A DNA stretch of 8,708 bases from Gemmatimonadales bacterium UBA1120 (GTDB lineage Bacteria > Gemmatimonadota > Gemmatimonadetes > Longimicrobiales > Gaopeijiaceae). The stretch is taken from the NCBI GenBank assembly GCA_002313925.1, contig DCAZ01000129.1:13219-21926 (forward strand). The letters run 5' to 3'. Positions 1-6,749 of the stretch are shown here, piece after piece; positions within the stretch are counted from its first letter, which is position 1; each line of letters starts with the position of its first letter. The notes beneath the pieces were generated by a model. The model saw nothing but the letters and a program-made list of their open reading frames with translations. It was not told the origin of the DNA and searched no databases. A program made the translations under genes and the position numbers.

Positions 1-1100
1 TTCTCGTCCATCTAGCTTGTTTTGGAGCGATATGGACTGGAGTGACCCTGCAGGCTCTATGGGTTGCGGTGGCGCTCTACTTCATTCGTATGTGGGCGAT
101 CACGGCAGGATACCACAGGTACTTCAGTCACCGGTCCTACAAGACCAACCGAGTTATGCAATTCTTGATTGCATTCTTGGGTCAAACATCTGCTCAACGA
201 GGTGCAATTTGGTGGGCAGCGGTTCATCGGCACCACCACCTGCACTCAGACACCCCGGAAGATGTTCACTCTCCCGGTCTCTTCGGCTTCTGGTACTCGC
301 ACTTTGGCTGGATCTTCAACCCGAAGAATCGGGAGCCCAATCCTGAAACTGTCCGAGATCTCACGCAATACCGAGAGCTTGTAATCCTAAATAAGACAAA
401 TTATTCGCCTGCGTTCCTGCTTGGATTTGCCATGTGGCTATGGGGCGGATGGCCCATGCTTGTAGTCGGCTTCTTCTGGAGTACTGTTGCTGTCTACCAC
501 GGTACGTTTGCTATCAACTCTCTGGCTCACGTGTGGGGTTCACAGCGTTATCTGACTGGAGACGACTCGCGTAACAACTTCTTCCTGGCGCTTATTACGC
601 TAGGTGAAGGCTGGCACAATAACCATCACCACTACCAGAGTTCGACCCGTCAGGGCTTTCGTTGGTGGGAGATCGATATCTCCTACTATATCCTGAAGAT
701 TATGTCCTGGTTCGGTTTGGTTTGGGATCTCAGATCACCACCAGACGAAGTTGTTCGAGGAGTGAACCCGATTGGACGGAAAGTGTTGGATAAGGTCGCC
801 ACTGAATTGGCCGGCTCGTTCAGCGTCGAGGTCATTGCAACTCGGGTCAGGGAGTCATGGACCGAATCCCATACATTGGAAGATCTTTCGGACCGGGCAA
901 AGCGTACGCGAAACCAACTCGAAACGCGGATCGCTGAGATGTCATTACCGCATCTGCCGACTATCCCTGAATTGCGCGATAAGGCTGAGGAGATGTTCCA
1001 AGAGAGCCCATCAGTGGATGAGATCGTGAACCGAGCTCACGAGTTGCTCGCTTACATGGTTGCTGTTCACGTCTGTGATATGGCTCTTGCGGCTGCGTAG
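1..1100 (+). CDS. acyl-CoA (delta-9 type) fatty acid desaturase, 5' truncated
   Basis: This is a membrane di-iron desaturase that introduces a double bond into a saturated acyl chain (stearoyl-CoA desaturase family), which tunes membrane fluidity. The frame is open from the first complete codon at position 3, with no stop upstream of the GTG at 42. The sequence before that GTG still looks like the family's early membrane segment, so the true start lies outside the window and 365 residues are visible. Counted from the codon at 3, the histidine boxes are HRYFSH (38-43), HRHHH (75-79) and HNNHH (205-209). The extra ligand motif NSLAH of the SCD group is at 172-176. Hydrophobic segments lie before box 1, between boxes 1 and 2, and around residues 135-170. 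The family core ends near residue 250, and about 115 further helical, charged residues follow as an unusual tail. Substrate form (acyl-CoA or acyl-lipid) and position specificity cannot be read from sequence. Confidence 0.93.
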   Translation, partial: LVHLACFGAIWTGVTLQALWVAVALYFIRMWAITAGYHRYFSHRSYKTNRVMQFLIAFLGQTSAQRGAIWWAAVHRHHHLHSDTPEDVHSPGLFGFWYSHFGWIFNPKNREPNPETVRDLTQYRELVILNKTNYSPAFLLGFAMWLWGGWPMLVVGFFWSTVAVYHGTFAINSLAHVWGSQRYLTGDDSRNNFFLALITLGEGWHNNHHHYQSSTRQGFRWWEIDISYYILKIMSWFGLVWDLRSPPDEVVRGVNPIGRKVLDKVATELAGSFSVEVIATRVRESWTESHTLEDLSDRAKRTRNQLETRIAEMSLPHLPTIPELRDKAEEMFQESPSVDEIVNRAHELLAYMVAVHVCDMALAAA

Positions 1101-1154
1101 CCAGGTGATCTGATATCCGTCTCCCCACCCATGTCTCATAGAGAATAGACGCTC

Positions 1155-2897
1155 ATGAATTGGTTGGAAAACGTAAATAGCCTACTGCAGCTCATCGTAG
1201 ACTTCGCCAACAAGTGGATCATCAACATCGGTCCGAGGATCGGCGGCGAGGATGGCGAGCAGGTCGCGGTTATGGTGATCCTTCTTCTTGGCACTGGCCT
1301 GTACCTCACAATCCGGACGGGCTTTGTCCAGATTACCCGCCTTGCACATGGCTTCGGAGTCACCAGTGGAAAATACGATGACCCCGATGATCCCGGAGAC
1401 GTATCACATTTCCAGGCGCTGACTACAGCCCTCTCAGCTACAGTCGGGATCGGCAACATCGCTGGCGTGGCAATGGCGATTCACTGGGGTGGTCCCGGAG
1501 CGCTCTTCTGGATGTGGGTGACTGCCTTCTTGGGTATGGCAACGAAATACTCGGAGGTCACGCTAGCTCAGAAGTACCGGATTGAAGACGAACGCGGGAC
1601 AGTAGCGGGTGGACCGATGTACTACATCGAGAGAGGGCTGGGGCCTAAGTGGAAGCCAATGGCCGTTTTCTTTGCTCTTATGCTTGCCTTTACCGCGTTC
1701 TTTACAGGAAACGCGGTGCAGGCAAACACGGTTGCTGATCAGTTGGGTACTACATTCGGCGTACCCCTATGGATCACTGGAGTAATCACTGCAGGGATTG
1801 TCGGTGCCGTGATTCTTGGTGGAATCGCGCGCATCGGGCGAGTGACTGCAGTCCTAGCGCCGATTATGGCGGCTATCTACGTGGCCGGTGCACTACTGAT
1901 CATCCTGATGAACTTAGGTGAAGTGCCGGGTGCCTTTATAACGATCTTCACCGAAGCCTTTAACCCGCAAGCAGGTGTCGCCGGGGTGGGCGCGGGTGTT
2001 TTCATCATTACTCTGATGTGGGGTGTACGGCGAGGTCTTTTTTCGAACGAAGCTGGTCAGGGTTCAGCACCTATCGCGCATGCTGCAGCAAAAACCAATG
2101 AGCCGGTATCAGAGGGCGTAGTTGCCCTACTGGAGCCGTTCATCGATACCATCGTGATCTGCTCCTTCACAGGTCTTGTCATTATTCTGACAGGAACTTA
2201 TTCGGAACGGTTCCCGACGGAGATCACACTTGGTGGAGGAGATATTACTTATACCGCACAGACTGCGGAGAGCAGATACGAAGGGGTTAGGGCACCTGAC
2301 GAGATCGTGATCATTGAGGGTGCACATATGCAGGCGGGAGTGGGTGATCCCCTCGTTTCGTGGCATGAGGCACCTGTAAATAGACTATACGTTAACGAAG
2401 CACAGACGCAGTTATTTACCGGAACAGTTTTTCCTCAACTAGGAGCAGCTGTTAACGCCTCAGGTTTGGACACTCTTTCTTCGCTTTATGGAGACGCAGT
2501 AGAGAATGCGGCGCCTCTAACAGCTGCAGCATTCCGAGAAGGGTTGGCTCCCTTAGGAGACTGGGGCCATTTAATCGTCGTGTTTGGTGTGCTGCTTTTT
2601 GGAATCTCTACCGCAATTTCCTGGAGTTACTATGGAGATAGATGTGCCCACTATCTTTTCGGACAGAGAGCGCTTTTACCCTATAAAATGCTTTTCCTAG
2701 TAGCTCACTTTCTAGGGGCGGTGCTTCCACTAGCGGTCGTATGGGCGTTAGGTGACGTCGCGCTGGCGATTGTCATCTGGCCGAACCTACTTGCCCTTAT
2801 TTTCCTTGCCCCAACTGTTGTTGAGGAGACCAGGAGCTACTTCGAGAGAAAACCGTGGGTCAGGGCTACGGATAAGGTAGTTGGAGGAGGAGTTTAA
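1155..2897 (+). CDS. sodium:alanine/glycine symporter family (AGCS) transporter with long extra loop
   Basis: This is an inner-membrane secondary transporter of the AGCS family, which takes up small neutral amino acids such as alanine or glycine with Na+. Family landmarks are the HFQALTTALSATVGIGNIAG block (residues 85-104), the GALFWMWVTAFLGMATKYSE block (115-134), GGPMYYIERGLG (152-163), the RRGLFSNEAGQGSAPIAHAA block (292-311) and SWSYYGDRC (489-497). About 11 hydrophobic helices can be seen. The protein has 580 residues, while most AGCS members have roughly 450-500. The excess lies mainly in a polar stretch at residues 348-465, between the helices at about 329-347 and 469-487. The ATG at 1155 is the first start after an in-frame TAG at 1146, so the start is well bounded, but only a weak purine-rich stretch (GAGAATAGA, 1141-1149) precedes it. 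It follows the desaturase by 54 nt. The exact substrate is uncertain. Confidence 0.95.
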   Translation: MNWLENVNSLLQLIVDFANKWIINIGPRIGGEDGEQVAVMVILLLGTGLYLTIRTGFVQITRLAHGFGVTSGKYDDPDDPGDVSHFQALTTALSATVGIGNIAGVAMAIHWGGPGALFWMWVTAFLGMATKYSEVTLAQKYRIEDERGTVAGGPMYYIERGLGPKWKPMAVFFALMLAFTAFFTGNAVQANTVADQLGTTFGVPLWITGVITAGIVGAVILGGIARIGRVTAVLAPIMAAIYVAGALLIILMNLGEVPGAFITIFTEAFNPQAGVAGVGAGVFIITLMWGVRRGLFSNEAGQGSAPIAHAAAKTNEPVSEGVVALLEPFIDTIVICSFTGLVIILTGTYSERFPTEITLGGGDITYTAQTAESRYEGVRAPDEIVIIEGAHMQAGVGDPLVSWHEAPVNRLYVNEAQTQLFTGTVFPQLGAAVNASGLDTLSSLYGDAVENAAPLTAAAFREGLAPLGDWGHLIVVFGVLLFGISTAISWSYYGDRCAHYLFGQRALLPYKMLFLVAHFLGAVLPLAVVWALGDVALAIVIWPNLLALIFLAPTVVEETRSYFERKPWVRATDKVVGGGV

Positions 2898-2966
2898 AGG
2901 AGTTACACGGCGCCGGAACCCTATTCATTTTGCTTAGATATCAGCAGAACTAAGGAGTCATACTAT

Positions 2967-3587
2967 ATGGCCTATCCATTCGAACTTCCGGACCTCGGGT
3001 ACGATCACGACGCACTCGAGCCCTATATTGACGCCCGAACGATGGGGATCCATCACGGTAAGCATCATGCTGCGTATACCAGCAATCTTAACGCTGCATT
3101 AGCAGACCATGCCGATTTTCACAGTCATAGTGTGGAGGACTTGCTCTCTGATATCGACGCGCTTCCAGAATCAATCAGAGGAGCAGTCAGAAATAATGGG
3201 GGTGGCTATGCTAACCATGCTCTCTTCTGGTCGATCATGACACCGGGTGGAACCGACAGCCCTTCGGGAGATCTTTCACTAGCCATCGATAATGCTTTTG
3301 GATCGTTAGACGACTTCAAATCTAAGTTCCAGGCAACCGCAGGAGGTCAGTTTGGATCGGGGTGGGGGTGGTTATGCGTTGATGATGACGGAGCGGCTTG
3401 TTGCTTCTCAACCGCTAATCAGGATAGTCCATTGATGAGGGGAATGACGCCGATCCTCGGTGTGGATGTCTGGGAACATGCATATTATCTGAACTACCAG
3501 AACCGTCGTCCTGACTACCTTTCTGCTTGGTGGAATGTTGTCAATTGGGATGTTGTAGCTCAGCTATACTCTGCCACTGAGGGTTGA
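2967..3587 (+). CDS. sodA: superoxide dismutase, Mn-type of the Fe/Mn family
   Basis: This enzyme converts superoxide to oxygen and hydrogen peroxide and is most likely cytoplasmic, since no signal peptide is visible. It has 206 residues, the usual length. Metal ligands by comparison with E. coli SodA are H29 (in GIHHGKHH), H84 (in ANHALFW), D167 and H171 (in DVWEHAYY). The active-site Tyr is Y37. The outer-sphere Gln is Q152 in STANQDSP and the other position is Gly (G80), which is the Mn-type arrangement. The residue two before the Asp ligand is Gly (G165), also typical of Mn-preferring enzymes. Oddities are a Tyr (Y81) where E. coli SodA has His in GGHANH, and three cysteines (C137, C145, C146) in the strands leading to Q152. 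A strong AAGGAG at 2952-2957, nine bases before the ATG, supports this start. Metal preference is inferred from these residues only. Confidence 0.96.
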   Translation: MAYPFELPDLGYDHDALEPYIDARTMGIHHGKHHAAYTSNLNAALADHADFHSHSVEDLLSDIDALPESIRGAVRNNGGGYANHALFWSIMTPGGTDSPSGDLSLAIDNAFGSLDDFKSKFQATAGGQFGSGWGWLCVDDDGAACCFSTANQDSPLMRGMTPILGVDVWEHAYYLNYQNRRPDYLSAWWNVVNWDVVAQLYSATEG

Positions 3588-3649
3588 GTATAGAGGTCGT
3601 CGTAGAGCACCATGCAGTACCACGAGGGAGATCCTTGTCTCAGTGGAAA

Positions 3650-3665
3650 CATATGTTTACATATG
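3650..3665 (+). repeat. perfect inverted repeat (CATATG-TTTA-CATATG) at the start of the LysM gene
   Basis: Two CATATG hexamers, each self-complementary, flank a 4-base loop (TTTA), giving a 6-bp hairpin in RNA. It lies between the two candidate start codons of the LysM-protein gene (GTG 3643, ATG 3673). It could affect start choice or be a protein-binding site, but it is AT-rich, short and may be chance. Confidence 0.3.
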
Positions 3666-3672
3666 GGGTGCC

Positions 3673-4440
3673 ATGACAAGAACAGTTGTGAAAGAGTGTG
3701 CTGCTAAAAGGGTCTTTATTCGCCCTCTCTTTCTGATTCTACTAGTGGCTTGGACCACTCCGGCTTCCGGGCAGAGCTTGAGAGGTTCGAGCAAATCGCT
3801 AGATCTTCAGAATCGGGTCGCAGAGGAGCATGACTTCACCTACATAGATACGCCTGAACGGGTTGGGTACTTCGCTTCACAAGGATGGCTCGTCCGAGTA
3901 AGTCCGAACCGTGATTTTCAGCTGCATGCAGTGTCATTTCCGTTCGCTCGGCCAGAAGTCGCACTCTTCATTGAACGTCTGTCCCGTCAGTACATGGCAG
4001 CTTGCGGTGAACAGTTAGTGATTACGAGCCTGACGCGGCCAACCGAACGACAACCACGTAACGCCTCAGACCGGTCAGTCCACCCGACTGGCATGGCTGT
4101 AGATCTGCGTTACAGTGGAAATCGAAACTGTCGACTGTGGCTCGAGAGGGTTCTCGAGGACCTGGAGCAGACCCGTGTCCTAGAGGCAACAAGGGAGCGT
4201 TATCCTCCGCATTACCATATTGCGATTTTCCCAAATCAATACGCTGGCTACGTAGAGATACTTCAGAGACGCACAGCTTCCCGATCAGAAGAAATATCCT
4301 ATACAGTAAGATCTGGGGACTCTTTGTGGACGATTGCCCGAAGACACCAAACCACTGTAGATGAACTCAGACAGGCAAACGGACTTCACGGAAGCACGAT
4401 CTACGCCGGGCAGATCCTGGAAGTACCTGCGAACCATTGA
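3673..4440 (+). CDS. exported DUF5715-like protein with LAS/M15-type zinc-site pattern and C-terminal LysM domain
   Basis: This is probably a cell-envelope protein acting on or binding peptidoglycan. From the ATG at 3673 (255 residues), a signal peptide is visible: basic start, hydrophobic core LFLILLVAW (19-27), and ASG before Q34 as a likely cleavage site. The middle domain carries TSLTRP (118-123), SVHPTGMAVDL (135-145) and PPHYHIAIF (178-186). H137, D144 and the pair H180/H182 match the HxxxxxxD plus HxH pattern of LAS metallopeptidases (MepA/M15-like), so zinc binding and peptidase activity are plausible. C111 and C153 could form a disulfide. A single LysM repeat fills about residues 209-252 (YTVRSGDSLWTIA to AGQILEVP). 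A GTG at 3643, 12 bases after GAGGGAG (3624-3630), is an alternative start adding 10 residues; I prefer the ATG because it gives a normal signal-peptide n-region. DUF5715 assignment is from memory, and no function is established here. Confidence 0.85.
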   Translation: MTRTVVKECAAKRVFIRPLFLILLVAWTTPASGQSLRGSSKSLDLQNRVAEEHDFTYIDTPERVGYFASQGWLVRVSPNRDFQLHAVSFPFARPEVALFIERLSRQYMAACGEQLVITSLTRPTERQPRNASDRSVHPTGMAVDLRYSGNRNCRLWLERVLEDLEQTRVLEATRERYPPHYHIAIFPNQYAGYVEILQRRTASRSEEISYTVRSGDSLWTIARRHQTTVDELRQANGLHGSTIYAGQILEVPANH

Positions 4441-5093
4441 GTACGGGTTATGGTAAATCCCCTAGTCCGAAATCGGACGAAGGGGTCCGATTAATTGATA
4501 CAAGTGAGATCTCTGCTAGCGAACGCTACCAGCTTCTAACATCACTGGTAGTCCCGCGTCCAATCGGTTGGATCTCAACTTGGGGGTCCGGTGATACACC
4601 AAATTTGGCCCCATTCAGCTATTTTTCTGCTCTGTCTCATGCACCGATTCTTGTTGGTATTTCGGTCGGTCACCGGGCAACTGGCCCGAAAGATACCTTA
4701 ATCAATATCAGGAACCGGCTCGCCTTTTGCGCTAATGTTGTTACAGCTTCGCAACTCGATGTAATGAATCTTACCTCTGCGGAAGTAGACGCGGCGGTAG
4801 ATGAGTTCGAGCTTGCTGGATTAAAGGCCGAACCGTCTAACCGTGTAGATGCGCCATATGTTGATGGATGCCCAGCGGTACTTGAGTGCGTCCTCGAACA
4901 GGAGGTGGCTTTGGGTGCCGCTCCCAACACGCTTGTGATAGGGAGAGTGGTCGGCATCAGGCTGGATGCCTCACTTCCTCGAATCAAAGGTAGATTAGAG
5001 GTCGATCCAGAGGCGCTGCTACCAGTTGGGCGACTTTCTGGTATCGGGTATGCGATGCCGGGAGATATCCGTAAGATCGCTCGGCCTGGGTAA
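4437..5093 (+). CDS. flavin reductase-like (FMN-binding split barrel) family protein
   Basis: This belongs to the flavin reductase-like FMN-binding family, whose members reduce flavin with NAD(P)H or act as FMN-dependent oxidoreductases; the electron acceptor or partner here is unknown. Family motifs are RYQLLTSLVVPRPIGWIST (30-48), NLAPFSYFSALS (56-67), GPKDTLINIR (83-92), the VDEFELAGL block (121-129) and the C-terminal VGRLSGIGY (197-205). It has 218 residues, about 20 more than usual because of an N-terminal lead-in before the family start. The TTG at 4437 overlaps the TGA of the LysM gene (shared TTGA), and no ATG or GTG is available before the conserved core, so a coupled TTG start is the best reading. 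A possible weak ribosome site GGAAG lies at 4419-4423. The neighbour suggests co-translation but gives no functional clue. Confidence 0.88.
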   Translation: MSTGYGKSPSPKSDEGVRLIDTSEISASERYQLLTSLVVPRPIGWISTWGSGDTPNLAPFSYFSALSHAPILVGISVGHRATGPKDTLINIRNRLAFCANVVTASQLDVMNLTSAEVDAAVDEFELAGLKAEPSNRVDAPYVDGCPAVLECVLEQEVALGAAPNTLVIGRVVGIRLDASLPRIKGRLEVDPEALLPVGRLSGIGYAMPGDIRKIARPG

Positions 5094-5105
5094 GTTTAAA
5101 TAATC

Positions 5106-5124
5106 TCGGGTACCTGCGACCCGA
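5106..5124 (+). repeat. short inverted repeat downstream of the flavin reductase gene
   Basis: TCGGGT (5106-5111) and ACCCGA (5119-5124) can pair around a 7-base loop, starting 13 bases after the flavin reductase stop. There is no T-run after it, so it is not a standard intrinsic terminator. It could stabilise the 3' end of the message. The rest of the 129-nt gap to the glycosyltransferase shows no clear promoter. Confidence 0.3.
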
Positions 5125-5222
5125 CTTAATGCTGGCGACTACACGGGTGTGCATAACAGATTTACTAGCTTGGGGCTCACCCACGAGGATCGATCAACGG
5201 TGAAGGGGTCTCTAGAATCGAT

Positions 5223-6050
5223 ATGGCTCAGAGAAGTCCAGATAAAAAGATTTCACAAATTGGTTCTCCCATTCTGCGGAATGCCTCTCTCCCTTGGGAC
5301 AAGGTGGTGCTTTCCGTTGTAATTCCGGTTTATAACGAGATAGCAACGGTGGAGAAACTACTGCGCCAGGTCCGAGAGGTACCGCTTGATTTAGATGTGG
5401 TTGTCGTTGACGATGGCTCAACCGATGGGACGCGTGATCTGCTAGTCAATCTTGCAGACGAGTTGATTGACCAATTGTGCATGCATGAGAAGAATCTGGG
5501 TAAGGGTGCTGCACTTCGTACGGGGTTTGAGCGGGTAAAAGGGCATGTCGTAGTCATTCAGGACGCTGATCTTGAGTATGATCCGTTGGAACTTCCTGTT
5601 CTCTTGGAGCCGATCCTAAGTGGCAAGGCTGATGCTGTTTACGGCTCACGTTTTTTGGGTGGCCCTCATCGTGTCTTGTTGTTTTGGCACTCAGTTGGGA
5701 ATCGCCTATTAACGCTTCTGTCAAATATCCTGACTGACGTGAATCTCACCGACATGGAGACCTGCTATAAGATGATCCGCGCTGATCTACTCAGGTCTCT
5801 TCCCCTATCCACCAAGAGGTTCGGGATAGAACCGGAACTTACTGCTCGCCTGGCCCAAGCAGGTGCGCGCATCTACGAGTTACCGATCAGTTATCACGGA
5901 CGTTCTTACTCCGAAGGAAAGAAAATCGGTTGGAGAGATGGCGTTTCCGCTCTGGGATGGATCCTCAAGAGTAATTGTTGGCCTCCCCGTGCACCTCGAT
6001 GGACACCACCGCTCGAAGATCCTTGGGATACTGATCTTTCTCCTGATTGA
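5223..6050 (+). CDS. family 2 glycosyltransferase, DPM/DPG-synthase-like
   Basis: This is a GT-A fold glycosyltransferase that moves a sugar from a nucleotide-sugar donor, in this subgroup often to a polyprenyl phosphate or an envelope glycan. Motifs are SVVIPVYNE (31-39), the donor-site VVVDDGSTDGT (60-70), the metal-binding QDADLEYDP (113-121), YGSRF (140-144), KRFGIEPELTARLA (198-211) and the subgroup hallmark YHGRSYSEGKKIGWRDG (224-240). It has 275 residues with no convincing transmembrane helices, so unlike many relatives it lacks a C-terminal membrane anchor and is probably soluble or peripheral. The last 23 residues are rich in Pro, Trp and Asp. The ATG at 5223 is the only nearby start; AAGGGG at 5203-5208 is 14 bases away, longer than ideal. 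A pilin gene begins 69 nt downstream, so a pilin-modifying role is possible but unproven. Donor and acceptor are unknown. Confidence 0.9.
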   Translation: MAQRSPDKKISQIGSPILRNASLPWDKVVLSVVIPVYNEIATVEKLLRQVREVPLDLDVVVVDDGSTDGTRDLLVNLADELIDQLCMHEKNLGKGAALRTGFERVKGHVVVIQDADLEYDPLELPVLLEPILSGKADAVYGSRFLGGPHRVLLFWHSVGNRLLTLLSNILTDVNLTDMETCYKMIRADLLRSLPLSTKRFGIEPELTARLAQAGARIYELPISYHGRSYSEGKKIGWRDGVSALGWILKSNCWPPRAPRWTPPLEDPWDTDLSPD

Positions 6051-6119
6051 ACTTTAGAGCTACGTTCTTTCTGTGGATGTGCTTCATAGATCATTGCCAT
6101 ACAAGACTTGGGGCCCAAA

Positions 6120-6512
6120 ATGAGTAACAAACAGGGCTTTACACTTATAGAGCTACTTATAGTCATTGTAATTTTGGGCATCCTGGCAGCGCTCGCGATT
6201 CCCAAGGTCTCCAACATGACATATAGATCGTATTTTGCTGCCATGGAAGCTGACCTTAAGAACCTGGCAAACCAGCAGGAGATCTACTACGCCAGCGAGT
6301 ATTCCTATACTGCAGAGAAATCAGATTTAGCCTTCATCAGTTCTCGCGATGTGAGTATATCCGTCAACGCTGATTCTGAAGGTTGGTCAGCTACGGCTAC
6401 TCATGTAGCCCTTGAACCCATAGAGGGTTGCTCCATCTATCATGGGTCGATTCCAACTCCGACTCTCTTGGTGCCTCCGAGCGCTCCTGATGAGGTTGCT
6501 TGTACCAGGTGA
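6120..6512 (+). CDS. type IV pilin-like protein (class III signal, single pilin)
   Basis: This is a pilin or pseudopilin subunit processed by prepilin peptidase and built into a type IV pilus or type II-like fibre. From the ATG at 6120 (130 residues) the leader is six residues, MSNKQG, cut before F7. The hydrophobic helix FTLIELLIVIVILGILAALA follows, with the conserved Glu5 of the mature protein at residue 11. The globular part has W89 in a GWSATATH segment and a Cys pair (C104, C128) near the C-terminus that probably closes a disulfide loop, as in many pilins. I chose this ATG over the TTG at 6108 because it gives the standard short leader and has TGGGG (6109-6113) six bases upstream. No other pilus assembly genes lie in the window, so it is an orphan structural gene here. 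Major, minor and secretion-pseudopilin roles cannot be told apart. Confidence 0.92.
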   Translation: MSNKQGFTLIELLIVIVILGILAALAIPKVSNMTYRSYFAAMEADLKNLANQQEIYYASEYSYTAEKSDLAFISSRDVSISVNADSEGWSATATHVALEPIEGCSIYHGSIPTPTLLVPPSAPDEVACTR

Positions 6513-6749
6513 CAAAGATTCGCAGAACATGTTTTCTGATCGCCCGATGTCACATTCGCAACTTCTGATAATCCTTAGGGAGTAAATGCCCGATTCAGGC
6601 CGACAAGAAGTATCCCGATAGAGTCCTGGGCACCTGCGTGTTATCTCTATCCAGTAAGGACAGCTCTTGGTTCGCGCCCGAACCTTATCTATATAGTGAT
6701 ACGCTTAGGTTTCTAGGATTAAGGCCTTGTAGTCCTAATCAGGAGTAAT
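6513..6749 (+). other. 237-nt gap between pilin and aroC with inverted repeats and a possible leader ORF
   Basis: No clear protein gene lies here. It contains GATAGAG (6617-6623) pairing with CTCTATC (6645-6651), with a weaker inner stem of CAC and GTG. A tighter hairpin has GGTTCG (6669-6674) and CGAACC (6679-6684) around a 4-base loop. Two copies of ATTCGCA followed by TTCTGAT occur at 6518-6540 and 6554-6569 with different spacing. An 11-codon ORF (6586-6621) has AGGGAG at 6577-6582, a spacing much like that of aroC. These could form the 5' leader of the aro operon. No intrinsic terminator with a T-run is visible after the pilin gene. Confidence 0.4.
6667..6697 (+). promoter_or_regulatory. 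weak candidate promoter upstream of aroC
   Basis: TATAGT (6692-6697) matches five of six bases of the sigma-70 -10 consensus. TTGGTT (6667-6672) is a poor -35 at 19-bp spacing. The GGTTCG/CGAACC hairpin lies across the -35 side and spacer, where an operator could sit. This is only a consensus match and may be wrong, especially as promoter rules of this lineage are not known to me. Confidence 0.2.

Noticed and set aside
1136..1459. 107-codon open frame on the minus strand over the symporter start
   Set aside because: It overlaps a clear AGCS coding region and its product resembles no family I know.
2883..2902. Run of ribosome-site-like GGAGGAGGAG and AAAGGAG at the end of the symporter gene
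   Set aside because: It encodes the Gly-rich C-terminus of the symporter and no usable start codon with a meaningful frame follows. SOD has its own site at 2952-2957.
5106..5124. Intrinsic terminator after the flavin reductase gene
   Set aside because: The stem is only 6 bp and lacks a T-run, so I kept it only as an inverted repeat.
5129..5203. 24-codon ORF in the gap before the glycosyltransferase
   Set aside because: No ribosome binding site precedes its ATG and the peptide has no recognisable character.
6529..6585. 18-codon ORF directly after the pilin gene
   Set aside because: No ribosome binding site is visible, and it lies across the imperfect direct repeat, so the open frame is likely chance.
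6721..6728. AAGGCCTT palindrome just upstream of the aroC ribosome site
   Set aside because: An 8-base palindrome is expected by chance in a window of this size, and nothing else supports it as an operator.
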